DNA of 64,000 bases from Spirochaetota bacterium (GTDB lineage Bacteria; Spirochaetota; UBA4802; UBA5550): contig JAGNKX010000008.1 of assembly GCA_017999915.1 (NCBI GenBank), forward strand, positions 1-64,000, in the 5' to 3' direction. The first letter of the stretch is position 1; the number at the start of each line of letters is the position of its first letter. Of this stretch, positions 16,663 to 24,790 are shown piece after piece. Made by a program: the position numbers and the translations under genes. Below the pieces are notes generated by a model that saw nothing but the letters and a program-made list of their open reading frames with translations, made no database searches and had not been told where the DNA came from.

Positions 16663-18216
16663 ATGCTGGAAAACGTCATTAAAAAGATCAATTCGCTTTC
16701 AACGGTCAAGCTTGTCGCCATGATAACGGTCATTCTTTCTCTCTTTTTTATCATGGCCCTGCTGCGGCTGATAGATGGCGATGAGGGGTTTTATATCCTG
16801 GCGTCCCATCTTGCGGCCAGCGGGAAGAAACCCTATCTGGATTTCTTTTATCCCCAGACGCCCCTGCTCCCCTACGTGTACGGTTTCTGGATGAAGATTT
16901 TCGGATACTCGTGGTATTCGGCCAGGGCGCTATCAGCTCTGTCCGGGGTCGCCATAGGGTTTTTATTGTATTTTCATGTTGAAGGCATGACAAAAAAGAA
17001 AGCCGCCGGGCTGATGGCGGTCATCATATACGCCCTGTCCAGCTTTTCTTTCGGGTGGTATACGACAGTAAAAACTTACGGCATCTCCATTTTCTTTCTT
17101 TTTTCATCATATGCACTGTTGTTTGCCAGAGACGGGTCCTTGGGTGTAGCGAGGTCCTTCCTGAGTGGAATGCTCCTCGGGATATCGGTGGGCACCAGGC
17201 TTTTTTTTGTCGCGGCCGTTCCGGCCTTTCTGATCGGCATTCTTTTCGCCGAAAAAGAGCCGAAGCGCAGGTATGCGTATCTCGGGCTTTACCTGCTTGG
17301 CTTCGCCGTCGCCATGATTCCCATAGCCGCCTTCTTCATTATATCTCCGGACAATTTCATGTTCAACAACCTCGGTTATCACAGGATACGGCTGGACACG
17401 ACCATTGTTGAGAGTATCGGGCAAAAAGTAAAGATTGCCTTTGAGCTCGTCGGCTTCAACAGGGTGGAAGGGGCCGCCAGTCTGCAGTTCTTTCTTCTGC
17501 TGGTGGCGTCAATAATGTTCTTCAGGTGGAAGACCATGGCAAAAAGCCCGGCCATGATCACTTCAACGGGCATAATGCTTGTTATCGGCATCACCAATTT
17601 CCTGCCGACACCCACTTATGTTCAATACTTCTCGGCATTGATGCCTTTTTTCGCCGTCATCATCACCGGCATGGTCAACGCGTTCTATGAAGACTCCCGG
17701 TCCGGGCCGAGCCAGACCGGACAGGTCGGCACGATGCTGGCCGTTATGGGCATTATCTATGCCATCGCTTCCTTCAGCGAGATGTACCGTTTCACCTATG
17801 GGGGGCAGTACGTTCAGGGCATCGTCACCCATGAAAATGCGCCGAACTGGTCCATCCCCACTGTCAGGAAAATAACCTCGGACATGGAGAGACTGTCGGA
17901 AGGGGACAGGGCCGTCATCAGCTGGTGGCCCGGCTATTTCATTTCCTCCTCATGCATGCCGATGGAGGGAATGGAAAACCATTTCGGGCTGGATGTGGAA
18001 AAGCGCCTGCCCCGCGAAAAGCTGATCAAGTATCACCTTGTTTCCAGCGAGATCATCGACGAGAGGATTCGCAAGGGTGACATCAGGGTCGTCGTCCTCG
18101 GCAACTGGGCCTGGGACGACCGGAAGCTCCATTACAGGGATCTGCTGAAAAAAAACGGATATGAACGCGCGGAGACCGTTTATGACGCGGAGCTGTTTGT
18201 TCTCAAGAAGAAGTAG
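16663..18216 (+). CDS. GT-C type membrane glycosyltransferase (family 39-like), 517 aa
   Basis: A polytopic membrane protein with about ten hydrophobic segments. The first loop after TM1 holds the acidic motif LIDGDEGFYILASHL, followed by YPQTPLLPYVYGFWMKIFG, the pattern of the ArnT/PMT superfamily whose Asp/Glu binds the polyprenyl-phosphate sugar donor. A C-terminal soluble domain of about 130 residues (from about residue 395) would face the periplasm. It likely transfers a sugar from a polyprenyl carrier to a lipid or protein. It is a lone gene behind a terminator; the acceptor is unknown. Confidence 0.8.
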   Translation: MLENVIKKINSLSTVKLVAMITVILSLFFIMALLRLIDGDEGFYILASHLAASGKKPYLDFFYPQTPLLPYVYGFWMKIFGYSWYSARALSALSGVAIGFLLYFHVEGMTKKKAAGLMAVIIYALSSFSFGWYTTVKTYGISIFFLFSSYALLFARDGSLGVARSFLSGMLLGISVGTRLFFVAAVPAFLIGILFAEKEPKRRYAYLGLYLLGFAVAMIPIAAFFIISPDNFMFNNLGYHRIRLDTTIVESIGQKVKIAFELVGFNRVEGAASLQFFLLLVASIMFFRWKTMAKSPAMITSTGIMLVIGITNFLPTPTYVQYFSALMPFFAVIITGMVNAFYEDSRSGPSQTGQVGTMLAVMGIIYAIASFSEMYRFTYGGQYVQGIVTHENAPNWSIPTVRKITSDMERLSEGDRAVISWWPGYFISSSCMPMEGMENHFGLDVEKRLPREKLIKYHLVSSEIIDERIRKGDIRVVVLGNWAWDDRKLHYRDLLKKNGYERAETVYDAELFVLKKK

Positions 18217-18399
18217 GTGCTGAACGCGCTCGGGGGCGCACGACGTTTGAAGTATGCTTTACGGTCGTTGCACATCACGCCGGCCAGTCCTGCGGTCCCA
18301 CCGGAGGGTGGCGGATCTTCCAGGAGAATGCCAGGGCGTAGTGGCTCGGCCCCTTCATTAATGGTTGATTTCTTTAGCCCGTAGTATACTGATAACCCC

Positions 18400-19686
18400 A
18401 TGAACATCATCTCGCTCCTGGCAAACATCGCCTTCGTGGTCTATCTCTACCTGGGCCTCCACGTCCTCCTGGTGAATAAAAAACACGCGGTGAACAGGAT
18501 TTTTTTCCTGGTCTGCCTCGCCATGGCCCTCTGGACGCTCGGCGCGGTCTTCGCTTTTTCCTCCGACACGAAAAGCGAGTTCCTGTTCTGGTTCAGGCTG
18601 GGGAGCCTGCCCAACATCATTTTTTATCCGATGACCATCCACTTCTGCCTGGCCCTCACAGGGCTTGTCAGGCTCGGGCCCATGGTCTATGGCATTATCT
18701 ACCTGCCGGCCATCCCCATCTATTACCGCTCCCTCACGGGCTATATCCTTTTTAAGGATTTCGTTAAGGTGGGCGATTACTGGGAATTCCTGCCCGATTA
18801 CGGCTCGCCCTGGCTCCTCTATATTGCCGCGTACTACTTTATCTGCATGGCGTCGGGGGCGGTCTGCTTTTTTATCTGGAGCAGACGGGCGACAACCAAC
18901 AAGGAGCGGAGCCAGGGAAGGATTATTTTCTTTTCAATGATGGCCTCCATCATAATAGTCACCATCGACGAGATCTTTCTTTCAAAGCTCGAATGGTATA
19001 ATACAAAGGCCCTGTCTCCTATTTTATATCTCTTCTGGATGGGGGGGATATGGTTCGCCATCGTGAAGTACCAGTTTTTGAAAATATCACCGGCCGTGGT
19101 GAGCGAATGCATCGTGTCCACCATCGATGAATCCTTTATACTCCTCGACAACGATTTCAACATCGTCAGGATCAACAGGGCGACGGAGGAGCTCCTCAAC
19201 GTTGACCGGAAATCCCTCGCCAACAGGCCCTTTCCCGATATCATCGAGGAAAACCTCGACCTTGTCCGCGAGATGGACCGGATGCGGAGCGGCGCCTTTG
19301 AGAGCTTTTCCAGCCGGATGCACTACAGGGTCGCGGGCGGCTCCCCCGTTCTTATCGATACGAAGCTCAAAATAGTCAGGGACCCCCACCGGGACATCAT
19401 AGGCGTCCTCATCATCGGCAAGGAAGTGAAGGGATTGAGCCGCTTCAGGGAGCGGTACCGCCTGTCTCCGCGCGAGGCCGATGTCATCAATCTCATCGTC
19501 CAGGGCAACTCGCGGAGGGATATTGCCCGTTTGCTGAAGCTGTCCAACGAAACGGTGAAGACCCACTGCACGTCCGCCTATAACAAGCTTGGCGTTGATA
19601 ATAAAATCCAGCTCATAAACCTTCTGAAAGAGTACAACCTCATATCGGAACAGCAGGCCGACGCCACCGTGGTGCTGTTAAAATAA
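18400..19686 (+). CDS. membrane-embedded LuxR-type regulator (7TM + PAS + HTH), 428 aa
   Basis: Residues 1-225 hold seven or so transmembrane helices, like the N-terminal 7TM receptor of some histidine kinases (LANIAFVVYLYLGLHVLLVNKKHAVNR opens it). A PAS domain spans about 228-345 (STIDESFILLDNDFNIVRINRATEELL). A GerE/LuxR helix-turn-helix ends the chain (YRLSPREADVINLIVQGNSRRDIARLLKLSNETVKTHC). No kinase or receiver domain is present, so signal reception and DNA binding sit in one membrane-tethered polypeptide. It lies alone, with a terminator 35 bp downstream. Confidence 0.85.
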   Translation: MNIISLLANIAFVVYLYLGLHVLLVNKKHAVNRIFFLVCLAMALWTLGAVFAFSSDTKSEFLFWFRLGSLPNIIFYPMTIHFCLALTGLVRLGPMVYGIIYLPAIPIYYRSLTGYILFKDFVKVGDYWEFLPDYGSPWLLYIAAYYFICMASGAVCFFIWSRRATTNKERSQGRIIFFSMMASIIIVTIDEIFLSKLEWYNTKALSPILYLFWMGGIWFAIVKYQFLKISPAVVSECIVSTIDESFILLDNDFNIVRINRATEELLNVDRKSLANRPFPDIIEENLDLVREMDRMRSGAFESFSSRMHYRVAGGSPVLIDTKLKIVRDPHRDIIGVLIIGKEVKGLSRFRERYRLSPREADVINLIVQGNSRRDIARLLKLSNETVKTHCTSAYNKLGVDNKIQLINLLKEYNLISEQQADATVVLLK

Positions 19687-19720
19687 TACCCGCCTCTGAT
19701 CGCAAAACATTATTCGACAA

Positions 19721-19760
19721 AATACCCCGTAGTCCCGATCTATCGGGACAGGGCATTTTA
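19721..19760 (+). terminator. hairpin terminator after the membrane LuxR gene
   Basis: GTCCCGAT (19732-19739) pairs with ATCGGGAC (19742-19749), extended by imperfect AAATACCC/GGGCATTT pairing. A second hairpin, GAGGCCC (19783-19789) with GGGCCTC (19801-19807), follows. A third, ATGACTTAT (19885-19893) with ATAAGTCAT (19899-19907), lies just ahead of the next gene and may belong to its leader. Confidence 0.6.
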
Positions 19761-19932
19761 TGCGAAACGAGCAACCATTATAGAGGCCCCATTTTTTTCA
19801 GGGCCTCACCCTTTTGGGGGATGTTTTGAAACCGACCTCTCATTATATTCCAAAAATGCAGCCTGAGAAGGGCATGCATGACCCATGACTTATTTTTTAT
19901 AAGTCATATCAAAATTATTACGAGGTTATACA

Positions 19933-20322
19933 ATGAAAAAGTTCTCTGGCAGAATCATTATGGCGATCGGCATCGGCCTGATCTGTTGCGCGGCGGCGTT
20001 TGCCTACAAGGTTAATGACAAGGTGAAGGTGGAATGGAAGGGGGCCTTGTATCCCGCGACGATTCTTAAAATCGATAATAACAAATATTTGATCCATTAT
20101 GATGATTACGCGTCGAGCTGGGACGAATGGGTGTCCGAGAACAGGATAAAAAGCAACACCGCCCCTGAATATAATGTCGGCGATTCGGTGCGGGTAAGTT
20201 GGAAGGGGAGCTGGTACCCCGCCACGGTGTTGAAAGTGAATAACAACAAGTACCTGATACATTATAACGGGTATGGATCGAACTGGGACGAATGGGTCGG
20301 CTCGGGACGGATAAAAAGGTAA
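19933..20322 (+). CDS. secreted protein with two tandem Tudor-knot/agenet-like repeats, 129 aa
   Basis: A signal peptide ends near AAAFA (residue 24). The mature protein is two copies of one 50-residue unit: K-V-x-D-x-V-x-V-x-W-K-G-x-(L/W)-YPAT-(I/V)-LK, then NNKYLIHY and a SWDEWV or NWDEWV end. This is the signature of Tudor/chromo-barrel-like knots (agenet, Tudor-knot), normally cytoplasmic or nuclear modules that bind methylated peptides or nucleic acid. Here the domain is exported. The near-identity of the units (YPATxLKxxNNKYLIHY) shows a recent internal duplication. Function unknown. Confidence 0.78.
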   Translation: MKKFSGRIIMAIGIGLICCAAAFAYKVNDKVKVEWKGALYPATILKIDNNKYLIHYDDYASSWDEWVSENRIKSNTAPEYNVGDSVRVSWKGSWYPATVLKVNNNKYLIHYNGYGSNWDEWVGSGRIKR

Positions 20323-20682
20323 CCGCTTAACGGCCGGCACTGACACATCCGGCCATCGGGACGGCTGGTACCTTCCCGGCGCAGTATATTCCCATCGAAG
20401 ATATGATAATTCTGGAGGGGGCTTGCATGGCAAGCCCTCTCTTTGCGTGTGGCACCCAGTGGAATGATGTCATCAAATGATGTCGCGACCTGTAGGGGTT
20501 TTCCCTGTACGTGAACATGGATAAATCCCTTAATACCTCGGTATATCATACTACATGAAATTAGTTAATTCCGTTATATTCAAATGGGTATGCATGGCTT
20601 ATACTTGAAGTATCAAGCTTCAAAAATTTCCTGATGATCAAATCCAGGAGAGATGACCATCCGGCAATAAGAGGATACGACA
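20323..20682. other. intergenic region with a hairpin
   Basis: GGGGGCTTGC (20417-20426) can pair with GCAAGCCCTC (20430-20439) around ATG, followed by TCTTTG, a probable terminator for the Tudor-like gene. TGATGTCATCA near 20465 is a short palindrome. No further gene is visible. Confidence 0.45.
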
Positions 20683-20931
20683 ATGAATGAAAAAGCAGAA
20701 ACCCTAATGGAGCTCAAGGCCAGGCTGGAGAGGATAACGAGCGAGCTGGACCAGTACAACAAAATCGCCCTTTTCCTCGCCGTCGCGGAACACGCCCACG
20801 AGCTGGTCAGCGCCCGCCAGAACCTGGAAAAGCTTGTCGAATGCATCAATACGATTTTTCACTTTGATGAAGAAGAAAAGAGCGATAATCTTCCGGTGAT
20901 TGTTTCGAACACCACGGAGACCCTTCAGTGA
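20683..20931 (+). CDS. small coiled-coil protein of unknown function, 82 aa
   Basis: A helical, heptad-rich protein (ETLMELKARLERITSELDQYNKIALFLAVAEHAHELVSARQ) with an acidic stretch FDEEEKSD near the end. No domain recognised. Its TGA stop overlaps the GTG start of the J-domain gene, implying coupled translation, so it could be a partner of that co-chaperone-like protein. Confidence 0.62.
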   Translation: MNEKAETLMELKARLERITSELDQYNKIALFLAVAEHAHELVSARQNLEKLVECINTIFHFDEEEKSDNLPVIVSNTTETLQ

Positions 20932-21686
20932 ATCGGTCCGGCGCTGTGGAGACAGGGCAGCTCATGGATTCATACATGATGCTGTTCGACATGAGCAGGT
21001 TCCCCAGCCTGGAGAACCTGACCGCGAACGTTCTGAAAAAGACCTACCGGAAAAAAATATTCCAGAACCATCCTGACCGCGCCGTTGTGCTGGGCGTGGA
21101 CAGGTCGATACTTGACGAGCGGTCCAAGGAGATCACGTTCGCCTACGATATGCTCCTCCAGTACGTTGAGGCAAAGCGCAGACCGGCCAGGAAACACGCC
21201 GGCCGCGGGAATGTCCGGACCGGGGCCACAAAAGGCGGACCCTGGGTGAAAAAAACCATTGACGAGACTCTATTCTCATCGATGAATAAATATCAGATGC
21301 CGCCGGTGGCCATCAGCCTCATCCATTATCTTTATTACCTCGATGTCATTGATTTCAAGATTGTCGTGGAGTCCCTCACCTGGCAAAAAAACGAGCGGCC
21401 GTACCTCGGCAAGCTTGCCCGGGAAATGAATTTCCTTTCCGATGACGACACCGCCCTCATTGTGAGAAGCCGGAGAAGAAAAGAGCTCTTCGGCGCATGC
21501 GCGATCAGGCTGGGACTGCTGACGTCCGGTCAGGTGTCGCTGCTTCTCGTTGAACAGGATGCGCGAACCCCCAGGATCGAGACCTATTTGCTCAGGCACG
21601 CTATTTTGAATGAGCGGGAACTGGAGTTCGTCATGGAAAAGCTCGATGACCATAACATGAGAGCCTCCGCAAGAAAATCTGCATAG
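20928..21686 (+). CDS. J-domain-like protein, 252 aa
   Basis: An N-terminal J-domain-like segment covers about residues 15-85, with LKKTYRKKIFQNHPDRAVV carrying the HPD tripeptide that activates DnaK ATPase. A linker rich in R, K and G precedes a C-terminal region repeating 'YLG-KLAREMNFLSDDD' and 'IRLGLLTSGQVSLLLVEQ' style helical units, as in proteins reading 'LG..L...G.l..eql...L'. No zinc-finger or DnaJ C-terminal substrate domain. The GTG at 20928 is chosen for GGAG 8 bases upstream and its overlap with the previous stop; ATG at 20964 is an alternative. It probably recruits DnaK to a specific client. Confidence 0.72.
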   Translation: MNRSGAVETGQLMDSYMMLFDMSRFPSLENLTANVLKKTYRKKIFQNHPDRAVVLGVDRSILDERSKEITFAYDMLLQYVEAKRRPARKHAGRGNVRTGATKGGPWVKKTIDETLFSSMNKYQMPPVAISLIHYLYYLDVIDFKIVVESLTWQKNERPYLGKLAREMNFLSDDDTALIVRSRRRKELFGACAIRLGLLTSGQVSLLLVEQDARTPRIETYLLRHAILNERELEFVMEKLDDHNMRASARKSA

Positions 21687-21781
21687 CGCGGCATATCCGC
21701 ATCGATACAACGAAATTGATCATAGCATCACACCGCGCCGGATTTGAAAAAATCGACGCGGAGTAAATATTTTGCTTGCCG

Positions 21782-21801
21782 ATAATACGTATACGTATTA
21801 T
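21782..21801. promoter_or_regulatory. 20-bp perfect palindrome, likely MarR operator
   Basis: ATAATACGTATACGTATTAT reads identically on both strands. It lies 37 bp before the chosen ATG of the MarR gene and overlaps the AT-rich promoter region. MarR dimers bind palindromes of about this length, so autoregulation is the natural reading. Confidence 0.65.
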
Positions 21802-21838
21802 ATTTATACATATGAAAAGCGGGAAACAGGGATTTGAC

Positions 21839-22324
21839 ATGCTGGACAGCGCGGAGTGCCCCTACTATCTCATCACCCGGGCCTCCCTGGCCATTACCGC
21901 GGGGCTGAAGAAGGCCTTCAACGATGCCGGAATCGGCCACGTCAAGCCGGCGTACCTGGGCGTGCTCATGAGCCTCTGGAAGGAGGAAGGCCTCGACGAG
22001 GTCCTGGGCAAGCTCGGCAGCCCCGGGGGCATCAAGATCGCCGACCTGGGGAGGCGCGCCGGACTGGAGCCATCCACCATGACCGGCCTCATCGACCGGA
22101 TGGAGCGCGACGGCCTGGTGCGGCGCGAGAATGACCCGGAAGACCGGAGGGCCCTGATCATCCGCCTCACCGACGAGGGAGGCGGCGTCAGGAAGGCCGT
22201 GACCGCCGCGGTCGACGCGGCCCTCGGCGAGGCCTTTGAAGGCGTCGGGCCCGGGGCCGTTGAGGCCGTCAAGGTTGCGCTGCGGAAGGTGCTCGTTAAT
22301 GCCGACAGGGGAAATGTTGAATGA
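21839..22324 (+). CDS. MarR-family transcriptional regulator, 161 aa
   Basis: Winged helix-turn-helix: IKIADLGRRAGLEPSTMTGLIDRMERDGLVRRENDPEDRRALIIRLTDEG, with the family's D-x-R-x-x-x-(I/V)-x-LT wing motif. Flanking helices form the dimer. The ATG at 21839 has AGGGA upstream; ATG at 21812 is possible but lacks a ribosome site. Two hotdog thioesterase genes follow in the same direction, so it may repress an operon for detoxifying or turning over aromatic or acyl-CoA compounds. The ligand is unknown. Confidence 0.85.
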   Translation: MLDSAECPYYLITRASLAITAGLKKAFNDAGIGHVKPAYLGVLMSLWKEEGLDEVLGKLGSPGGIKIADLGRRAGLEPSTMTGLIDRMERDGLVRRENDPEDRRALIIRLTDEGGGVRKAVTAAVDAALGEAFEGVGPGAVEAVKVALRKVLVNADRGNVE

Positions 22325-22412
22325 ATCCTTCGGGAACGAGGACCTGCCGATGCGTCCGGGCACTATTTGTGATCGCGAACGGTTTACGGTTGTGATAATG
22401 AGGAGTAAGGCC

Positions 22413-22847
22413 ATGAAGAACGAAGAGCATTACCGTAAGCTCGAGAACATGATGCATTCCGCCCCGATCGTGAACCTTGTGGGGGCGAAAGCGGTGATCG
22501 GCGAGGGGCTGGCGGAAATCACCCTCCCCGTGAAAAGGGAGCTGTTCCACGCGGCCGGAGCGCTCCACGGGTCGATGTATTTTCTCGCCATGGACAACGC
22601 CGCGTTCTTCGCGGTGAATTCCCTGGTGGAGGACGTTTTCGTCCTGACCTCCACGTTCAACAGTTTTTTCCTGCGTCCCGTGTCCGGCGGCATTACGCGG
22701 GCCGTGGGCAGGGTCGTGAGCGCATCGGCGAACCAGTTCGTGGCCGAATCGGTGCTCTATGACGGGGAGGACCGGGAGATAGCCCGGGGCAGCGGCGTCT
22801 TTGTGAGAAGCAGGATCGCCCTGACGCCGGAAATCGGATACGCCTGA
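22413..22847 (+). CDS. PaaI-type hotdog thioesterase 1, 144 aa
   Basis: Hotdog fold of the PaaI/YiiD class. A GAKAVIGEGLAEITLPVKRELFHAAGALHGSMYFLAMDNAAFFAVNS segment contains the HGS and D-N residues around the active site, followed by the long strand LTSTFNSFFLRPVSGGITRAVGRVV. It would hydrolyse an acyl-CoA in the cytoplasm. AGGAG lies before the ATG at 22413. It sits between the MarR gene and the second thioesterase. Confidence 0.82.
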   Translation: MKNEEHYRKLENMMHSAPIVNLVGAKAVIGEGLAEITLPVKRELFHAAGALHGSMYFLAMDNAAFFAVNSLVEDVFVLTSTFNSFFLRPVSGGITRAVGRVVSASANQFVAESVLYDGEDREIARGSGVFVRSRIALTPEIGYA

Positions 22848-22898
22848 TGCGGGGCGTCCGCGACAATCGAATCGGACCGCGCAGTGAGGAGGCATGAC

Positions 22899-23327
22899 AT
22901 GGAGAGCGCGCTGGAAAGCATAACCCTGGGCAACGGATTCACCTTCAAGTACGCGGACGTGACGGGGGGCACCTACATCGAACACAACGGTATCCGCCTG
23001 ATGGAGCTCGAGAAAGGCCATGCCCGCGGCGAGATCGACATAAGGCCGGAGCTTCTCAATCCCAACAGGATTCTTCATGGCGGGGTTTTCGGAACGCTGG
23101 CCGATACCGTGGCGATATTCGGCTGCATTTTTGTGTACGAGGTTGCGTCCGTTACCACCGTGAATCTGGCCGTGTCGTACCTCAGGGCCGCGAAGTCAGG
23201 GAAGATTTCCGCGGCGGCCCGGATGCTGTCACAGGGGAAGAGCATTTCCCACTGGCAGGTCGACATGACGGACGGCGAGGGACGGCTCCTCGCGGTGGCT
23301 TCCGTGTCTTATTCAATAAAACGCTGA
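22899..23327 (+). CDS. PaaI-type hotdog thioesterase 2, 142 aa
   Basis: It has the core PaaI pattern LLNPNRILHGGVFGTLADTVAIFGC, where the N-x-x-x-x-HGG-(x)n-D arrangement forms the active site, and a VTTVNLAVSYLRAAKSGKISAAARM strand pair. AGGAGG precedes the ATG at 22899 by 7 bases. It differs enough from the adjacent thioesterase to suggest a different acyl-CoA. The pair may form a heteromer or act in series under the upstream MarR regulator. Confidence 0.85.
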   Translation: MESALESITLGNGFTFKYADVTGGTYIEHNGIRLMELEKGHARGEIDIRPELLNPNRILHGGVFGTLADTVAIFGCIFVYEVASVTTVNLAVSYLRAAKSGKISAAARMLSQGKSISHWQVDMTDGEGRLLAVASVSYSIKR

Positions 23328-23446
23328 CATCCTTGCGGCGCGATGAATAATTAAATTCATATGAAAACAATCAGCCCGAAGCGGGACAGGTGCTTCCAGT
23401 GACAGGCCATGGTACGCCTGTCTCGCCATCAATGGGGCGATCCGCC

Positions 23447-24319
23447 TTACCGCGCGGCGGGAATATCCCTGTCCATCAGCCTGACCATCTCGCCGATCCT
23501 GCCCATGAGATCGCTGAACTTGTCCGGCTTGAGGGACTGCATGCCGTCGGAAAGGGCGCTGTCCGGGTCCGGGTGCACCTCGATCATGAGCCCGTCGGCG
23601 CCGGCCGCCAGGGCCGCCAGGGAGAGCGGGTGAATGAGCTTCCATGTCCCGGCCGCGTGGGAGGGATCGACCACCACCGGAAGGTGTGACTTCTGCTGAA
23701 GCACCGGCACCGCCGATATGTCCAGGGTGTTCCGGGTCTCGGTCTCGAAGGTGCGGATACCACGCTCGCACAGGATCACGTTCATGTTCCCTTCCGCGAG
23801 GATGTACTCGGCGCTCATCAGGAGCTCCACCACGGTGGTCATCATGCCGCGCTTCAGGAGCACCGGCTTTGACGCCCTCCCCAGCTTTTTGAGGAGCGAG
23901 AAATTCTGGCAGTTCCGCGCGCCCACCTGGATGATGTCCGAAAACTCCGCTATGACCGGGAGGTCGTCGGCGTCCATGACCTCGGTGATGACCGGCATGT
24001 TGTAGGCGTCGCCGGCCGCGCGCAGCAGCTTGAGGCCCTCGGCCCCCATGCCCTGGAACGCGTAGGGAGAAGTCCTCGGCTTGTACGCGCCGCCCCTGAG
24101 AACGGTGGCGCCGGCTTTTTTGATATGGAAGGCCGTTTCCATTATCTGGTCGTACGACTCGATGGAGCAGGGCCCCGCGATGATGCAGATATCCTTCCCT
24201 CCGATCGTAACGCTGTCATTGATCCTCACGACCGTTCTTTCCCTGTTGTCCCTGCCGGCAAGCACGTAGGGAACGGACGGCTTAACGGGCTTTGCCTTTG
24301 TCGCTGCTGCTGCGTTCAT
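23447..24319 (-). CDS. aroF: 3-deoxy-7-phosphoheptulonate synthase (DAHP synthase, type I-beta)
   Basis: 290 aa. It condenses phosphoenolpyruvate and erythrose 4-phosphate, the first committed step of aromatic amino acid synthesis. Signatures: [71 protein letters not shown] (metal-binding His) and [17 protein letters not shown]. It has only about 40 residues before the barrel, so the ferredoxin-like or chorismate mutase regulatory domain of related enzymes is absent. Control may therefore lie at the RNA level, which fits the leader peptide upstream. The start at 24319 has GGAGGA ahead of it. Confidence 0.95.
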   Translation of the reverse strand: MNAAAATKAKPVKPSVPYVLAGRDNRERTVVRINDSVTIGGKDICIIAGPCSIESYDQIMETAFHIKKAGATVLRGGAYKPRTSPYAFQGMGAEGLKLLRAAGDAYNMPVITEVMDADDLPVIAEFSDIIQVGARNCQNFSLLKKLGRASKPVLLKRGMMTTVVELLMSAEYILAEGNMNVILCERGIRTFETETRNTLDISAVPVLQQKSHLPVVVDPSHAAGTWKLIHPLSLAALAAGADGLMIEVHPDPDSALSDGMQSLKPDKFSDLMGRIGEMVRLMDRDIPAAR

Positions 24320-24347
24320 ATGGTTCCTCCATTTTTTGATCGAACAT

Positions 24348-24377
24348 GAAAAAGGCCGCCTGGAGGTCCGGCGGCCT
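24348..24377 (-). terminator. hairpin with U-run just before the aroF ribosome site
   Basis: On the minus strand AGGCCGCC (24377-24370) pairs with GGCGGCCT (24360-24353) and is followed by TTTTT (24352-24348). This is a complete intrinsic terminator shape 29 bp before the aroF ATG. It may be the final terminator of the attenuator, or may act on initiation by hiding the ribosome site. Confidence 0.6.
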
Positions 24378-24404
24378 GGGATTATATGCGCGATAACACA
24401 CATT

Positions 24405-24450
24405 AAAAAGCCGCCGGCTTTCCGCCCGCGGCTTGTACCAACATCAGTGT
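24405..24450 (-). promoter_or_regulatory. attenuator terminator and switching region of aroF
   Basis: On the minus strand AAGCCGC (24434-24428) pairs with GCGGCTT (24414-24408), followed by a TTTTT run (24409-24405). AAAGCC-GGC-GGCTTT in the same segment offers an alternative tight hairpin. Just upstream, CTGATGTTG (about 24450-24442) is the exact reverse complement of CAACATCAG inside the leader peptide sequence (about 24517-24509), giving a 1:2 pairing. AGCCGC also occurs in the leader codons for Lys-Ser-Arg and could compete for the same GCGGCT. The arrangement is that of trp/phe-type attenuators. Confidence 0.7.
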
Positions 24451-24458
24451 CCGTAAAG

Positions 24459-24530
24459 CTACGAGCGGCTTTTATAAAAATAAAAGTACCAAAAGTAGAA
24501 ATAACGGCTGATGTTGCTGAGTGTTATCAT
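24459..24530 (-). CDS. aromatic leader peptide of aroF attenuator, 23 aa
   Basis: A 23-codon ORF begins at the ATG at 24530 and ends at TAG (24461-24459). Residues 10-19 are [10 protein letters not shown]: ten consecutive Tyr, Phe and Trp codons (four Phe, five Tyr, one Trp), followed by KSRS. A run like this is the hallmark of leader peptides that sense charged aromatic tRNAs by ribosome stalling. All three end-products of the pathway are sampled at once. The ribosome site is poor, and the leader may be translated from very near its 5' end. It lies 139 bp upstream of aroF. Confidence 0.82.
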   Translation of the reverse strand: MITLSNISRYFYFWYFYFYKSRS

Positions 24531-24546
24531 GTTGAATAATTATAAT

Positions 24547-24588
24547 AAATAATTATTGGCAGTTAAACGCACGGGACATATTTGTCAA
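24547..24588 (-). promoter_or_regulatory. candidate promoter of the aroF leader
   Basis: On the minus strand TTGACA occupies 24588-24583. A 17-bp spacer places TAACTG as a weak -10. A TATAAT lies further down, just ahead of the leader ATG, and would give an almost leaderless leader transcript. Which one is used cannot be decided from sequence. Confidence 0.4.
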
Positions 24589-24790
24589 TAAAAATTTTTG
24601 CCTCAACCAGGCAAGTTTTTTGCGGTTAACCCGCACCGCCTTGCGTGAATCCCGGGATCGGGGATGCGTTGAAAATGATAAATTTTTGTTGCATATACCG
24701 GGCTTCTTGCGTATCAAATCATTGTTACTTTTTATCGATTTATTCCCATTCCCCTCGGGGGAACTGGCCATAATTTCCAAGGAGAGACCC

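Noticed and set aside
24340-24540. T-box or other aminoacyl-tRNA-responsive riboswitch upstream of aroF
   Set aside because: No T-box bulge sequence or specifier loop is visible. The leader peptide with aromatic codons explains the control better.
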